Shown here: positions 10,027 to 20,790 of the stretch, piece by piece
Position numbering within the stretch: position 1 is the stretch's first letter
Layout of the letters: every line of letters starts with the position of its first letter
Assembly (NCBI GenBank): GCA_905250025.1
Contig: CAJNOJ010000102.1
Location: forward strand, 248,001-312,000
DNA: 64,000 bases
From: Adineta ricciae
Taxonomy: Eukaryota; Rotifera; Eurotatoria; Adinetida; Adinetidae
Direction: 5' to 3'
Notes under the pieces: generated by a model
The model's input: the letters and a program-made list of their open reading frames with translations, nothing else
What the model was told of the DNA's origin: nothing
The model's database searches: none
Made by a program: the position numbers and the translations under genes

Positions 10027-11183
10027 ATGACGTCGACGGGAATAAACCAAGACAAACCTTTGGAACTTATTCAAAAGACGTATCACCTTCAAACAACAAA
10101 CAACAATAATAATACTGAAGTTTCTTCCCATTCGCGCCATTCAACAGTCAAAGTGTCGAATCATCAACCATCTCGCAAAACGTCTGTTCACGACGTCCAA
10201 GAAGCTACCAGAGAAGATTTAAGCAAGGTAAACTTTGGTTTTCATCACTTATTTCCATTTCTCTTTGATATTTGATGTAGATCGTAGGAGAAATTCATGA
10301 AGATCTTGGTCGCCTAAATGGCTTATTAGAAACGATGACTGCTGCTGCTTCTGTACGAGATGACTTTAGTAAAATAAAGCTACAATTAGTTGTTAAAATT
10401 ACCGATTTCATATATAAATTAACAAATGATAATGGGAGAAGGTAATTTCATCCCTCTCTCTTTTTTTCATATCAATCGAAGAATTAACTTTTTTTTAGGT
10501 CATCTAATGGTTTTAAAAGCAACCCAACAAATTTAACCTATAATCCTCAACAATTTGCCTATTGTATCGAATATTTTCGAAATCAACTTGTAAAAGCTCA
10601 ATATTTATTTTCTTCTCTGACTTTATCTGCTTCGATTGGCTCATCTACTCTTGAGAATATTATTGTCAAATCACTTTCCACAATAGATCTTCAACAAACA
10701 ACGTCTAATCCACAAGATGCACAAAACAATGAAGATGTCAACGAAATAAAAAGGTAAAAGAACACAAAGGAGAGTTTCGAGTGCAGAAATATTGTTTTCT
10801 TCAACTGTTTCTAGAGATATTTCCACCTTAGAAGAACATGTACATGTACTTAATCAACGCTATTCCAATCAAGTTCCAGGGTGGCAAACATTAGGTTAGT
10901 ATCTTTTTGTTTATCTGTTGCTATGGTAATATCATTTTTTCTTTTCCTTTTTTTTTTATTAATAGATGATGTCGCAGGAGGAGCAACGACGGCAACGACA
11001 GGAGGAGACAAACTGCCTGTTAGTGATATTGGATTAAATGTGCAAAGGCTTGGAGTCACCCCAGTTACTCAGAAACTTTCAACAACATCATCAACAACGT
11101 CGATTGAACGTTCAAGCTTTTGTGCGCGACTGTATCAAAAATGTCAAGTGGTTTGTTGTATATGCACACCACATTATTTGTAA
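10027..11183 (+). CDS. Uncharacterised five-exon protein, 304 aa
   Basis: Exons 10027-10227, 10281-10441, 10499-10753, 10815-10894 and 10966-11183 join with consistent phase (915 nt) through GT-AG introns of 53-71 nt. The N-terminus is polar and Asn/Thr-rich. The middle is helical (EDLGRLNGLLETMTAAASV, LVVKITDFIYKL, YCIEYFRNQLVKAQYLFSSL). A Gly/Thr-rich linker leads to a Cys-rich end (SSFCARLYQKCQVVCCICTP). No signal peptide or membrane span is evident; clustered C-terminal cysteines could bind metal or be lipid-modified, but that is conjecture. I do not recognise the family. Clean splicing and open frame support a real gene. Confidence 0.75.
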
Positions 11184-11814
11184 CATTTCGCCGTTTTTCC
11201 GTCTGTGAAATCAACGGTTTTTAATGGATGCTGGCATCATCATTATTATCAACGACTTTGATCTTACATTGTGATTTTGTCTTTCTTTATCATGATGATG
11301 GCAATTGAAAACTGACGATTATCTCCATTTGAAAACGAAACAGGAAAAATGGTTATTTAATACAAAAGATTTTTTGTATGAAAAAATTTCTCTTTCACTA
11401 ATTTGTTTGTCTTCATATTTCTCAGCGTACTTAATCGACGGAAGGGAGCCTCCCCATGACGAAGAATATTCAGATTAACAGCTTCAGAAATTTTTCTGAC
11501 AACAGGAAAATGAAGCGTATAGTATTTTATTCTGAATATGTTTTAATCGTCTGATTGGTTGTATCTGTTGCTATCGAATCATGATACACTCATTATTCTT
11601 TGTTTCTCTATAAGGTGAATTGAATAGAAGTGCCTATTACAGGAAAAGTAGGCAGAGGTAACGTTTCCGTTTGAGATTCAAACATTAATATGTTTTACAA
11701 GAAATAATTTTTGTTAATTTCCTGTTCAGCCTTTTTATTCTACGTGTGTATCTTTGTCAAAAAACGAATGATACGTGTTTGAAGAACAAAAAATGCCAAG
11801 GACAGAGTTGATCG
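11184..11814. other. Intergenic, no gene seen
   Basis: 3' flank of the five-exon gene. No ORF with family features and no RNA gene seen. Confidence 0.45.
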
Positions 11815-12332
11815 TCAGCTAAGCGTTGCAAATAGATCGGACCGAGACGTGTCAATGCAGCTGTGTGCCACGATTCAAGTTCTTGTTGTGCATTCTTTTG
11901 AATATGAGAAAAATCAAGTCTTTCTAAAGTTCGTAATCGTTCATTGGCAAGGTCAAGTAATTCTATTAATCCATCTGATATCCATTAATTTCCACTATTT
12001 TCTTTATTTTTTGAGTTATTTGACATTCTATCGAAAGGGCTGATCTGGCTAGCTTAAATCTGAATTACCGCTGAGACAAAGAATCAGTATGATTCAACCA
12101 TCTTTCTGAAAAACCATTGTCTATAGAGATCAAATGAAACATGCATATATACATAGATCAATGGATATCGCTACAGTTATATGTTCTAATTCAAAAAAGA
12201 TTGATTGTCAAAAAAAGGTAAAATACGAATGTAATTTCGATAATATCTTCAAAAACGAAGAAAACATGAGTATTTATCCACCGTCAGAAATCAGCTGGAA
12301 TAACACGAAAAAACACACGATTTTATCAAACG
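11815..12332. pseudogene. Dead duplicate of a divergent gene start (two first exons plus shared promoter)
   Basis: Matches 14577-15108 along its whole length. On the minus strand it carries most of exon 1 of the 13232-14788 gene, with Lys codon AAA changed to TAA (stop at 11985-11987, after NSGN). On the plus strand it carries the first 22 or so codons of the 15042 gene (ATG at 12266, IYPPSEISWNNTKKHTIL). Homology stops abruptly at about 12332 and the plus frame ends at once. Both copies are non-functional. Confidence 0.85.
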
Positions 12333-13231
12333 TTATTTAACTGACGTTGAATATCTTTTGTGTCAGATTCTTTCATCTCGTCTAGTCCACTAAACACTGA
12401 TCAATGTACTTTTCTTTTTATTAAATCAAATTCTGACTTTCATTGAGAGTTTGATTAAGTTCATCGACGAGTTTCTCTGGAAGTTGATGAACTTCACCGA
12501 GTCATTCTTGTTTTGTTATTGGTTTCTCGACCAGCTTCACGACTAATTTGTTGATGTTGTTTTGATAATCCACCGTGTATTCATGAGTCCACCAAAATAT
12601 ACAAACAAAGGATGATTCAAATTGACTATAGCATATAGATGTGACAATTGAATCTAACATTATCCATATTTATAGACGATAAACTGTTTATCAGACAGTT
12701 CTGTATAAAGCTATCCGATAGTTATAGTCTTTGTCCGAGTTATGATCTCAGATAAAAATCTGAACTACTAGAAATCTAATTAGGCAATCATTCACATGTT
12801 CTTATGTGATTGACAGTGCTCTTTTTCTTTAACTGAACAACAAAGAAGAACTGTCCAAAATGATAGGAATTAACAATGAGCCATATTCACACTTTCATTT
12901 TGCAGCCGCGTGGGTAAGAAAAATTCGATGAGCTTGTTCTTTAACTTTCCTGATGTGCGAAATTCAACAATCGCTTAGATGTCTATATCACTCTTATAAC
13001 AAATGAGTAGATAGGAATAGAAATGGATTTTGTTTCACTTATAGCTATATACACCCACACCCTCATAAGTGAAACTAAATCTATTCCTATTCCTATGTAG
13101 ATAGGGATTGTCGTGTGCTAGGAATAGGCCACTTATATTATAAGTCGAATTAGACAGCTACTCAAATCGAGATATCATTTTTATTATTGTTACAAAAGAG
13201 CTTTACAACATCAAAAGGAAAAGAGAACTTC
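12333..13231. other. Intergenic with a hairpin
   Basis: No gene. Apart from the inverted repeat at 13012-13095 I see only AT-rich spacer; the last 60 bp are the 3' end region of the minus-strand gene. Confidence 0.45.
13012..13095. repeat. 31-bp inverted repeat (hairpin)
   Basis: Arm 13012-13042 and arm 13065-13095 are reverse complements over 31 nt with three mismatches, separated by a 22-nt loop. Each outer end reads TAGGAATAG. It could be a foldback-type mobile element remnant or a structured transcript; there is no clear target duplication. Confidence 0.6.
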
Positions 13232-14788
13232 TTAATCAAGTTTATAAAGTTTAAGAGCCGATGGCTTTTCTGTTCGAACGGCTAGATAACATCCATTCGG
13301 AGACATACAAGCATTTCGAATATTCTTGATCTTGGATTCTTTCATCAGCCTTGGCTTTTCTTCTTGATCGACCAACCAAAGTTTATTTGTGTACCAATTT
13401 ACGAACAGCCATCGTTGATCATGCATCGGTATGAGCATTGAGAAGAATTTGTGTTGATTTTCCCCTGCGTCCATGACGATTCCACGTCGAATTCGTTTCA
13501 TATCACGTGACATTACATCGAGTCTCCATTTTAAATCGTTTTGCTGCATCACAGACACACAAATATGTTGTGAATCACAACGAACATCACGAATACCAAT
13601 ATCTTTTGTTTCACAGTAGTCTCCTTTGGAATAACGCTTTTCTAATGTCCATTGAGATGTGGATGAAACACGATATTGATCAACATGTACACCTTTGTGA
13701 TAATTTATATAGATATCGCGTTCAAATGCTGAAATAGATGCTAGAACGTGTGTTCGATCTGATGGTTGCACAGCATCCACTTTCACCGGTGGATTTGGTG
13801 TTGGCTTCAATGGATCGTATAGATATAAAGAGTGAATTGTAAGAATGGCAAATACGGATAGTGAGGGTATCCAACATATATCCACAAGAATGCCTTGAAA
13901 TGAACAAGATGAAAATAAAAGGCAGAAAGAGAAGGTAGAACGAACCATATTCATTGTCATTCCATTGTAATTCACTTATTTGTTTCTGATAATCGAATAA
14001 TATCAATCTGTGTTTATCCTGGATAAGGATATGAGCATTTGACAGTGCTAGTGTAGATGAGTTTGTATCTAATGAATGTTTTTTTATTGGTTCAGGATTG
14101 ATGAGAAAGACATCGACAGGGTCAATTGAAATAGTTTTTCTTTTTTTCTTCGAGGGTGTACCTTCTTCTTCTTCTTCTTTAGTTTCATTATCGTCCTCGT
14201 CACTTAAGTCTTCTAATAAATCTTTGCCATGATTGGCTAAATGTGTTGCTAAAGGTGTTTGAGAAATTTTGATCGGAATCGATAAACTTTTTATGTCAGG
14301 CAATTGAACACGAATCCATTGACGATCGCGCATCATTTCATATTCAGACTTAATATGACATAGAACACTCTAAATAGACAATGTGTACATGTTTACACTT
14401 AAATTGTTTTCAAGTAGACACTAACCTGTATTTTTTCGACTTTATCTTGATCGGGCGTTGGATCATCGAGAATCTTTGAAATACGTGGCATAATTCGAGT
14501 TTTTAATTGATCTGTCATCTTTTTCTTAAATTTTTCCGCATCCGGACACACATCTTGAGTATAAACTTGACCCAGATCAGCTAAGCGTTGCGAATAGATT
14601 TGACCGAGGCGTGTCAGTGCAGCTGTGTGCCACGATTCAAGTTCTTGTTGTGCATTCTTTTGAATATGAGAAAAATCAAGTCTTTCTAAAGTTCGTAATT
14701 GTTCATTTGCAAGATCAAGTAATTCTATTAATCCATCTGATGTCCATTTATTTCCACTATTTTCTTTATTTTTTGAGTTATTTGACAT
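13232..14788 (-). CDS. Uncharacterised three-exon protein, 482 aa, beta-propeller-like C-terminus
   Basis: Exons (minus) 14788-14426, 14369-13946 and 13893-13232 join in phase (1449 nt). Exon 1 encodes a helical, coiled-coil-like region (LIELLDLANEQLRTLERLDF, LRTRIMPRISKIL-type). Exon 2 has an acidic then basic stretch (LSDEDDNETKEEEEEG, SKKKRK) like a nuclear localisation signal. Exon 3 is beta-rich with WD-like repeats (VDICWIPSLSVFAILTIHSL, MSPNGCYLAVRTEK). No family name is recognised; a nuclear scaffold protein is plausible. It is divergent from the 15042 gene with 253 bp between start codons. Confidence 0.8.
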
Positions 14789-15041
14789 TCTATCGAAAGA
14801 ACTGATCTGTCTAGCTGAAATTTGAATTGCCGCTGAGACAAAGAATCAGTATGATTCAACCATCTTTTTGAAAACATTTGTCGATAGAGGTCAAAAGAAA
14901 CGTATATGCATAGATAAATTGATGTCGCTATAGTCGTGTATTCTAATTGGAAAAGATCGATTGTCAAAAGAAAGTAAGATATGAATGTGAGAGAGAATAA
15001 GCGAATGTAATTTCGATAATATCTTCAAAAACGAAGAAAAC
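14789..15041. promoter_or_regulatory. Bidirectional promoter region
   Basis: 253 bp between two divergent start codons with no room for separate promoters. The same interval is retained in the dead copy at about 12031-12265. Exact promoter motifs are not identified. Confidence 0.55.
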
Positions 15042-16132
15042 ATGAGTATTTATCCACCGTCAGAAACCAACTGGAATAACACGAAAAAACACACGATTTT
15101 ATCGAACGGAGAGTATTCATCTCCAACGAAACGATCACGTCCATCACTTTCGCAAAGATTGGGTCTTGCAGATGATTCCGATCAATCAGATGGTGAACCA
15201 TACAGTCCATCAGATCAGAATTCTCTCGAAGCACAACAAAGAATTATTCGTCAACCACAAGCATCACTCAGAGAATCCACACTAATATCAGCTAGACAAT
15301 CTTCAAAAGAAATTCTCGAATTACTTAAAGATGATGACGAAGACGAAGAAGAAGATGAACCGGTAAACAGTACCTTTCGTTTGATCTTATCGAGCGAACA
15401 GGATCTCGTTGTTTTTCTAGGATGAAGCATACAGTCCATCTCAATTGGATCCGATAACTATGGATGAAGTTAGTGATCAATTAAAAAATGTAAACGAATC
15501 GATATCAGCTGTTCGTACTTCTCAACCAGCTACTTATACTCCTCCATCGTCATCAAACACTCTTCAACAAGATGTGGATTATCGAGAAAAGAAGAAATCA
15601 AAGTAAGTTCTTTCATTTCTTAGCGAATCTTCGGAACATTTGTTTACTTTTCAGTGATAATGCAGTAAAATCTGACTCAAATCCAAGTCCCTGTCGTATG
15701 ATTCCAATTCATGGTGAATGTTCAGGTGTTGATCCTCGTCTTCGAATTCATTCAGCACGTCTTCGCGCTAAAGTTCGTCAGTTAGTTTTAGAACGTCTTC
15801 CTAACAATGATTTGTATGATCGTAATGAAGTTCTCGAAGAACTTGATCATTTAGTTGAATCACACGGACGAAGACTTTATTGGTATCGAGTTATTTGTTT
15901 TCTACAAAATATTTCGTTAACCAACAACACTCCCAAGCAAATTCATTATTATTTAAAAGAAGTCTCCAAATTACTTGTATTAACACCAACATTATCAAAA
16001 ATTCTGAAAATTAAACAGAAATATCCCAAGCCAATACCAATTGATGCAACAAATGGTCAAACAATAACTGATCCACGATCAGGAACATTTACGACGAATA
16101 AAGCTCATCTTAAACTTCTTCGATACAAATGA
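15042..16132 (+). CDS. Uncharacterised three-exon protein, 326 aa
   Basis: Exons 15042-15362, 15421-15602 and 15655-16132 join in phase (981 nt). The first third is polar and acidic (SPTKRSRPSLSQRLG, DDDEDEEEDEP) and probably disordered. The last exon is a folded-looking domain: PIHGECSGVDPRLRIHSARL, RAKVRQLVLERLP, EVLEELDHLVESHGRRLYWY, PKQIHYYLKEVSKLL. The KRSR and acidic patches suggest a nuclear protein. Family not recognised. It shares a promoter with the minus-strand gene, and the pair was duplicated together once (dead copy at 11815). Confidence 0.8.
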
Positions 16133-17039
16133 TTTCGATATTTAGATGCTGTTTTCAATAAAAAAAAAGGAATTTTTCTTCTATAATAAATAAGATTTTT
16201 ACTACTTACTCTCTTAGACAATGAAATGATGGACTTTTATTTCTTGTATATTAGTTTATTTTTCAAAATGACAGTTAATCAGAAGATAGATTTCATTTTC
16301 TTCTTTTTTAAAGCTTTTCGAAATAAAACAATACTATCATTGGAGTTAAGTTCAATTCTGTCATTTCAACATACATTTGTATTATCCAATGATGAATCTA
16401 TCCTATTCATTTCAGTTCTTAATGCGATGATGAAATCTATTTAAATATCAAATACTTTGTTAGTATCATGTAATAGTTGCCATATGAACAGTTTATCTCC
16501 TTTTAGCTAGTTATTGTGCAACAAATACTCCAACATTTGCCAGATCTTTCTTTTATTCTGGGAAACAAGTTGCAGTATAGTACTCTGCTTGATGGATGGA
16601 CAGCAAGTATTCGAGAGGGTTTTTATTACAAAAATACATATCTTTCTTATTGAATCTTTTGTATATGATACGTCATAAAACGAAATGATGTGAATAATGA
16701 TTCTTTATATATACATTAGTTTTATTGCCACAACTCGTAAAATGATATTCATACATGTTCTCCATATGTATATTTCTTCTTTAAATCAGTAGTTCATTTG
16801 ACATTAAATTCGCTGTAGAAACACAAATAAAATGAAGTCTAATCAGCAGTCACCAAATTTAATAGCGATTACTCTTCGAACATTTCGCTTGACAGCCCTA
16901 ATGGTTGACATCATGATCGATTCGTATTTGAGGTTTGTAGTACATTCATTCAACTCCCTTACGACCGCATCAGAATGCGTGAATTCTATTGGAAGTGAAA
17001 AAAGTAAAACTTATTTACCTTAGCTTTCATGAATGAGTT
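16133..17039. other. Intergenic, no gene seen
   Basis: 3' flank with an AATAAA near 16157, then AT-rich spacer. The frame at 16226-16444 is Phe/Ile-rich low complexity and not convincing. Confidence 0.45.
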
Positions 17040-17475
17040 TCAGAACCGAACATGCTTTTAATAACACAGTGAATCAGATACGTCGACCATGAGGTTAACT
17101 GGTAAATTATACCTACACGCTTTCAATCTCTTTCCATTCTCCTGTAATTGTGCCACTACACACAGAATCAAACAGAAAGGAGAGAAAGAAGAAGAAGAAG
17201 AAGAAGAAAAAGTGAGTGAGCTTGGTTGAAGCTTATTTTTCAAAGAACATTTTACTTCTTTTCTTTTTTTCTGCCTCTCTCTTTCTCCCTTCTTCTCATT
17301 TTCCTCGCCCGTTGTATGACTGAGACGCTGACGCTTGCTACTGCAACACTCATCACCGTATGTTTGTCTGTATAGGTACTACTAGATTTACTTTTTTTTT
17401 TCAAAATCGAAACAAATCAAAATGATATTGGTCTAGCCGGATATTCCAAACTCAATGACAACACATGGTAAATAT
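17040..17475 (+). repeat. Upstream duplicated block, copy 1 (pairs with 20383-20790)
   Basis: Long near-identical match to 20383-20790 including an (AGA)n tract, CTCTCTCTTTCTCCC and the end AACTCAATGACAACACATGGTAAATATATGAC. The plus frame ending NDIGLAGYSKLNDNTW is present in both. In this copy the short MNDDGDACYCNTHH frame is disrupted (GACTGAGACG against GAATGACGACG). Part of the duplication that produced the two GT61 genes. Confidence 0.7.
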
Positions 17476-17863
17476 ATGACTTTTCATGCTACTCGGACAG
17501 AAAACGAAGCTACTGAAACATCACTTAAGGTTGCATTTCTTTTATTGAGGTCATACAAATGATTTTTATCGCTTGCTAGACGTATTATCTATATGCATGT
17601 AGCAAACTGACCATTCATAGCAACGAATAGGTGCTGAATAGTTATTTCATTGTACAGTATTACCTCTAGTTCAAAAGTTTTGTACAAGAATCAGATTAGC
17701 TGACTTTTTTCATTAGAAACATAGTCAATAAAGATCACTCGGCACAACTTATCCCACAAATACAATTATCAGCTAAGTTTCCTACATTAACTTGTTTTTT
17801 TTTTGCACCTTACATAGTGAATTGATATAATCATCCACTGGTAAATCATCGACAACTATTACA

Positions 17864-19441
17864 ATGTACTTTCGTCCACTTCGACTTTTCAAATTCATCA
17901 TCACTTTCATTTCCATTATCATACTCATCTATGAGCTTCGCCGACTACTACATTCACCGTCACTCACACCCTCATCCGAAGATCAACACACTCAACAAAT
18001 TCCTCAACAGCCCATTCCAACAGCAGATATCCAACATGTGTCACACACGCTCCCACCATTCTACATTTCCCTGCCTCACTTCTCGGATGACGAAGCAAAG
18101 ATCTGGTTCTACAACTCATCCTACTACAAGTTCCACTCTAAACTGTGTGCTGATNAGCTCCGCCGACTACTACATTCACCATCACTCACACCCTCATCCG
18201 AAGATCAACACACTCAACAAATTCCTCAACAGCCCATTCCAACAGCAGATATCCAACATGTGTCACACACGCTCCCACCATTCTACATTTCCCTGCCTCA
18301 CTTCTCGGATGACGAAGCAAAGATCTGGTTCTACAACTCATCCTACTACAAGTTCCACTCTAAACTGTGTGCTGATGGAACTTGTGAAAGTCGAGGAGTG
18401 CTGTTCAACAACACCAAAGAACATCTCTCTGTCAACACGTTCCTCGTTCCCAACGGTCTCTATCTCAACGATGAATGTGGTTATAACTACGGTGACGCTG
18501 CGCTGAAACGAACATTCCACAGCACAGACGAAACGACTGTGATCTATGACAAGGCTATCATCTTCACTGTTCCTGATGGATGGAGTTTCCAGCATTTTCT
18601 TGATGGCGTGGGACCCAAACTAGCTCACTCTCACTCCTATCTACAACAATATCCCGATGCTAAAGTGCTTATTCTCAAAGGTGCTCGATTCGATCGATCC
18701 GTCCAAGAGATCTGGTCCATGCTAGGTTGGTGTCTTTGTTGTCTGTCATGAAAAATCGGTTGAGTGTGTGTGCGTGTTTGTGTTGTAGGGGTGGAGAACG
18801 AACAGAGGATTGTTCATTATTCTTCGAACATGAAAGTTGGTGCTCGTCTTCTCATCAATCCATGTCGAACACCTGGTATTCATCCTCGTCTCTGGCAAGA
18901 TGCTCGTCTCATGTACTGGTCGATCTCGGGACTTCTCAAAACGAACTCATCAGCTCCGTCCGAAAGAAAGAACTTCATCTACATCCAGCGAACATCTACG
19001 AATGCGATGAACAGCGGTCGTCTGATAGTCAACGAACAGGCGTTCGTGGAAGTACTTCGTGCATACTGCGCCAAGCATTCTCTCAACTATGTTCAGTACG
19101 ATCACTCGAAAGACACCGGTCACATTCGATCTCGGATCGAGCTGTTCTATAATGCGCGAGTGATCATTGGTGTTCACAGCGGTGCACTGTCGAACATGAA
19201 CTTTGCCCAATCGGGCACGACGGTGATCGAAGTGATGCCATATCGATCGGGTTCGAGTTCGCTGCCGATGACGTGTTCAATGTTTCGTGTGGAAGATATG
19301 AAGGCATGTGCTGGCTATATTTTGTATACTCAAGCACAGTTGTTGAATCAATCATACTGGATGTTGCCATTTGTTGTTAATGGCGAGAGTAATCTGAATG
19401 TTGATCTGAATCGTGTTCAAAAACTGTTGGATCAGATCTGA
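17864..19441 (+). CDS. GT61-family glycosyltransferase, copy 1 (distorted by assembly joins)
   Basis: Type II membrane protein: N-terminal hydrophobic anchor (FKFIITFISIIILIYEL), then a Golgi/ER lumenal catalytic domain with the DUF563/GT61 signature (IIGVHSGALSNMNFAQSG, TTVIEVMP). Exon 1 runs 17864-18725, intron 18726-18788 (63 nt), exon 2 18789-19441. At 18155 an N is followed by a repeat of the preceding 221 nt, which gives a false in-frame internal duplication of about 74 residues. Removing N plus one copy gives exactly the exon length of the intact copy at 22034. The true protein should be 430 aa. GT61 enzymes transfer sugars such as GlcNAc or xylose; the substrate here is not inferable. 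Confidence 0.8.
18155..18155. other. Single-N join with 221-bp duplicated flank
   Basis: 17934-18154 is repeated at 18156-18376, with a few differences (AGCTTCG/AGCTCCG, CACCGTC/CACCATC). The post-N version matches GT61 copy 2. Most likely two contigs placed end to end without merging their overlap. Confidence 0.85.
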
Positions 19442-19446
19442 TGATG

Positions 19447-19668
19447 NATCGAAGTGATGCCATATCGATCGGGTTCGAGTTCGCTGCCGATGACGTGTTC
19501 AATGTTTCGTGTGGAAGATATGAAGGCATGTGCTGGCTATATTTTGTATACTCAAGCACAGTTGTTGAATCAATCATACTGGATGTTGCCATTTGTTGTT
19601 AATGGCGAGAGTAATCTGAATGTTGATCTGAATCGTGTTCAAAAACTGTTGGATCAGATCTGATGATG
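19447..19668. other. Single-N join followed by 221-bp duplicated flank
   Basis: N at 19447; 19226-19446 is repeated at 19448-19668, including the GT61 C-terminal codons and stop. The apparent 69-residue ORF at 19454-19663 is this false repeat. The overlap length is the same as at 18155. Confidence 0.85.
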
Positions 19669-19695
19669 ATAATCATGTATAGTTGTGAAAGACGT

Positions 19696-20382
19696 GTGTG
19701 ATTTTTTTATAGTTTCGATTTGTTTTTTGTTGTACTTTATTTTATTTTGCCAGATATAAAAATGATTGTTAACTAACACGTTGTAGTTGGTATAAAAAAG
19801 TACGTTGGAAAGACTGCTTGTGCTCATGTTTGTGTAGGAATCGATTAGGTATATGTGGATATTAGTGCGGAGATACTAACCAGTCATAGAGGATATATGT
19901 TCCGAAGGTCACGAAACTCGAAGATTGGTGGAGAATGTTGGAAGAAATACGTTCGAAGCTCAGGTACTGATCAGTCCTCTGGTTCAGAATTCCTTCTACC
20001 ACACTCTATATCGAGGTCTGCTTATTTCATCGCAACCATTGCTCTACTTCGTCTTGTAATGCAGAGTTTTATCATATACTGGCATAAATGTTCACCCTCA
20101 TTCGAAATATACTAAACTAATAATTAACATAAAACATCTTAGAGTGTTCATTCAGTAGCTGTCTCGACAAATTCATCAAATACACTTTGGTCGTGACTGC
20201 ATGTTTATGCCTACAATGACTACCATGTACCGGAAATCGAAGCTGAGAATGGTTTTATGTATTGAAATATATCTATTTATTCAACTGACAAATGAGTTAA
20301 TAAACAGTGCTTATCTATTTTGATGTGATTTGATCCAGCATATTTTACTTTGGTTCCTCTCTATAGTTAAGCCAACAGTAAA
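19696..20382. other. Intergenic, no gene seen
   Basis: 3' flank of GT61 copy 1, beyond the homology with copy 2. No family signal in the short frames. Confidence 0.4.
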
Positions 20383-20790
20383 ATACATCGACCACGAGGT
20401 TAACTTGCAAAGGTATACCTACACGCATTCAATCTCTTTCCATTCTTCTGTAACTGTGCCACTACACACAGAATCAAACAGAAAGGAGAGAAAGAAGAAG
20501 AAGAAGAAGAAAAAGTGAGTGAGCTTGGTTGAAGCTTATTTTTCAAAGAACATTTTACTTCTTTTCTTTTACTCTGCCTCTCTCTTTCTCCCTTCTTCTC
20601 ATTTTCCTCGCCCGTTGTATGAATGACGACGGTGACGCTTGCTACTGCAACACTCATCACCGTATGTTTGTCTGTATAGGTACTACTAGATTTACTCTTT
20701 TTTTCAAAATCGAAACAAATCCAAATGATATTGGTCTAGCCGGATATTCAAAACTCAATGACAACACATGGTAAATATATGACTTCACAC
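20383..20790 (+). repeat. Upstream duplicated block, copy 2
   Basis: Second copy of the 17040-17475 block. Here a 51-codon frame from MNDDGDACYCNTHH to NDIGLAGYSKLNDNTW is open if read through; whether it is a small gene cannot be told from two near-identical copies. It is separated from GT61 copy 2 by about 1.2 kb, against about 0.4 kb for copy 1. Confidence 0.65.

Noticed and set aside
16226-16444. 72-aa Phe/Ile-rich ORF
   Set aside because: Low-complexity AT-rich translation without start context, splice sites or family signal.
17058-17243. Ser/Phe-rich minus ORF, repeated at 20400-20660
   Set aside because: Shadow of the (AGA)n repeat in the duplicated block; its conservation is explained by the recent duplication.
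18727-19152. 141-aa plus ORF (and 22675-23100)
   Set aside because: Alternative frame of the GT61 second exon; conserved only because the two genes are nearly identical.
19454-19663. 69-aa ORF after the GT61 stop
   Set aside because: Exact copy of the GT61 C-terminus created by the 221-bp overlap at the N join.
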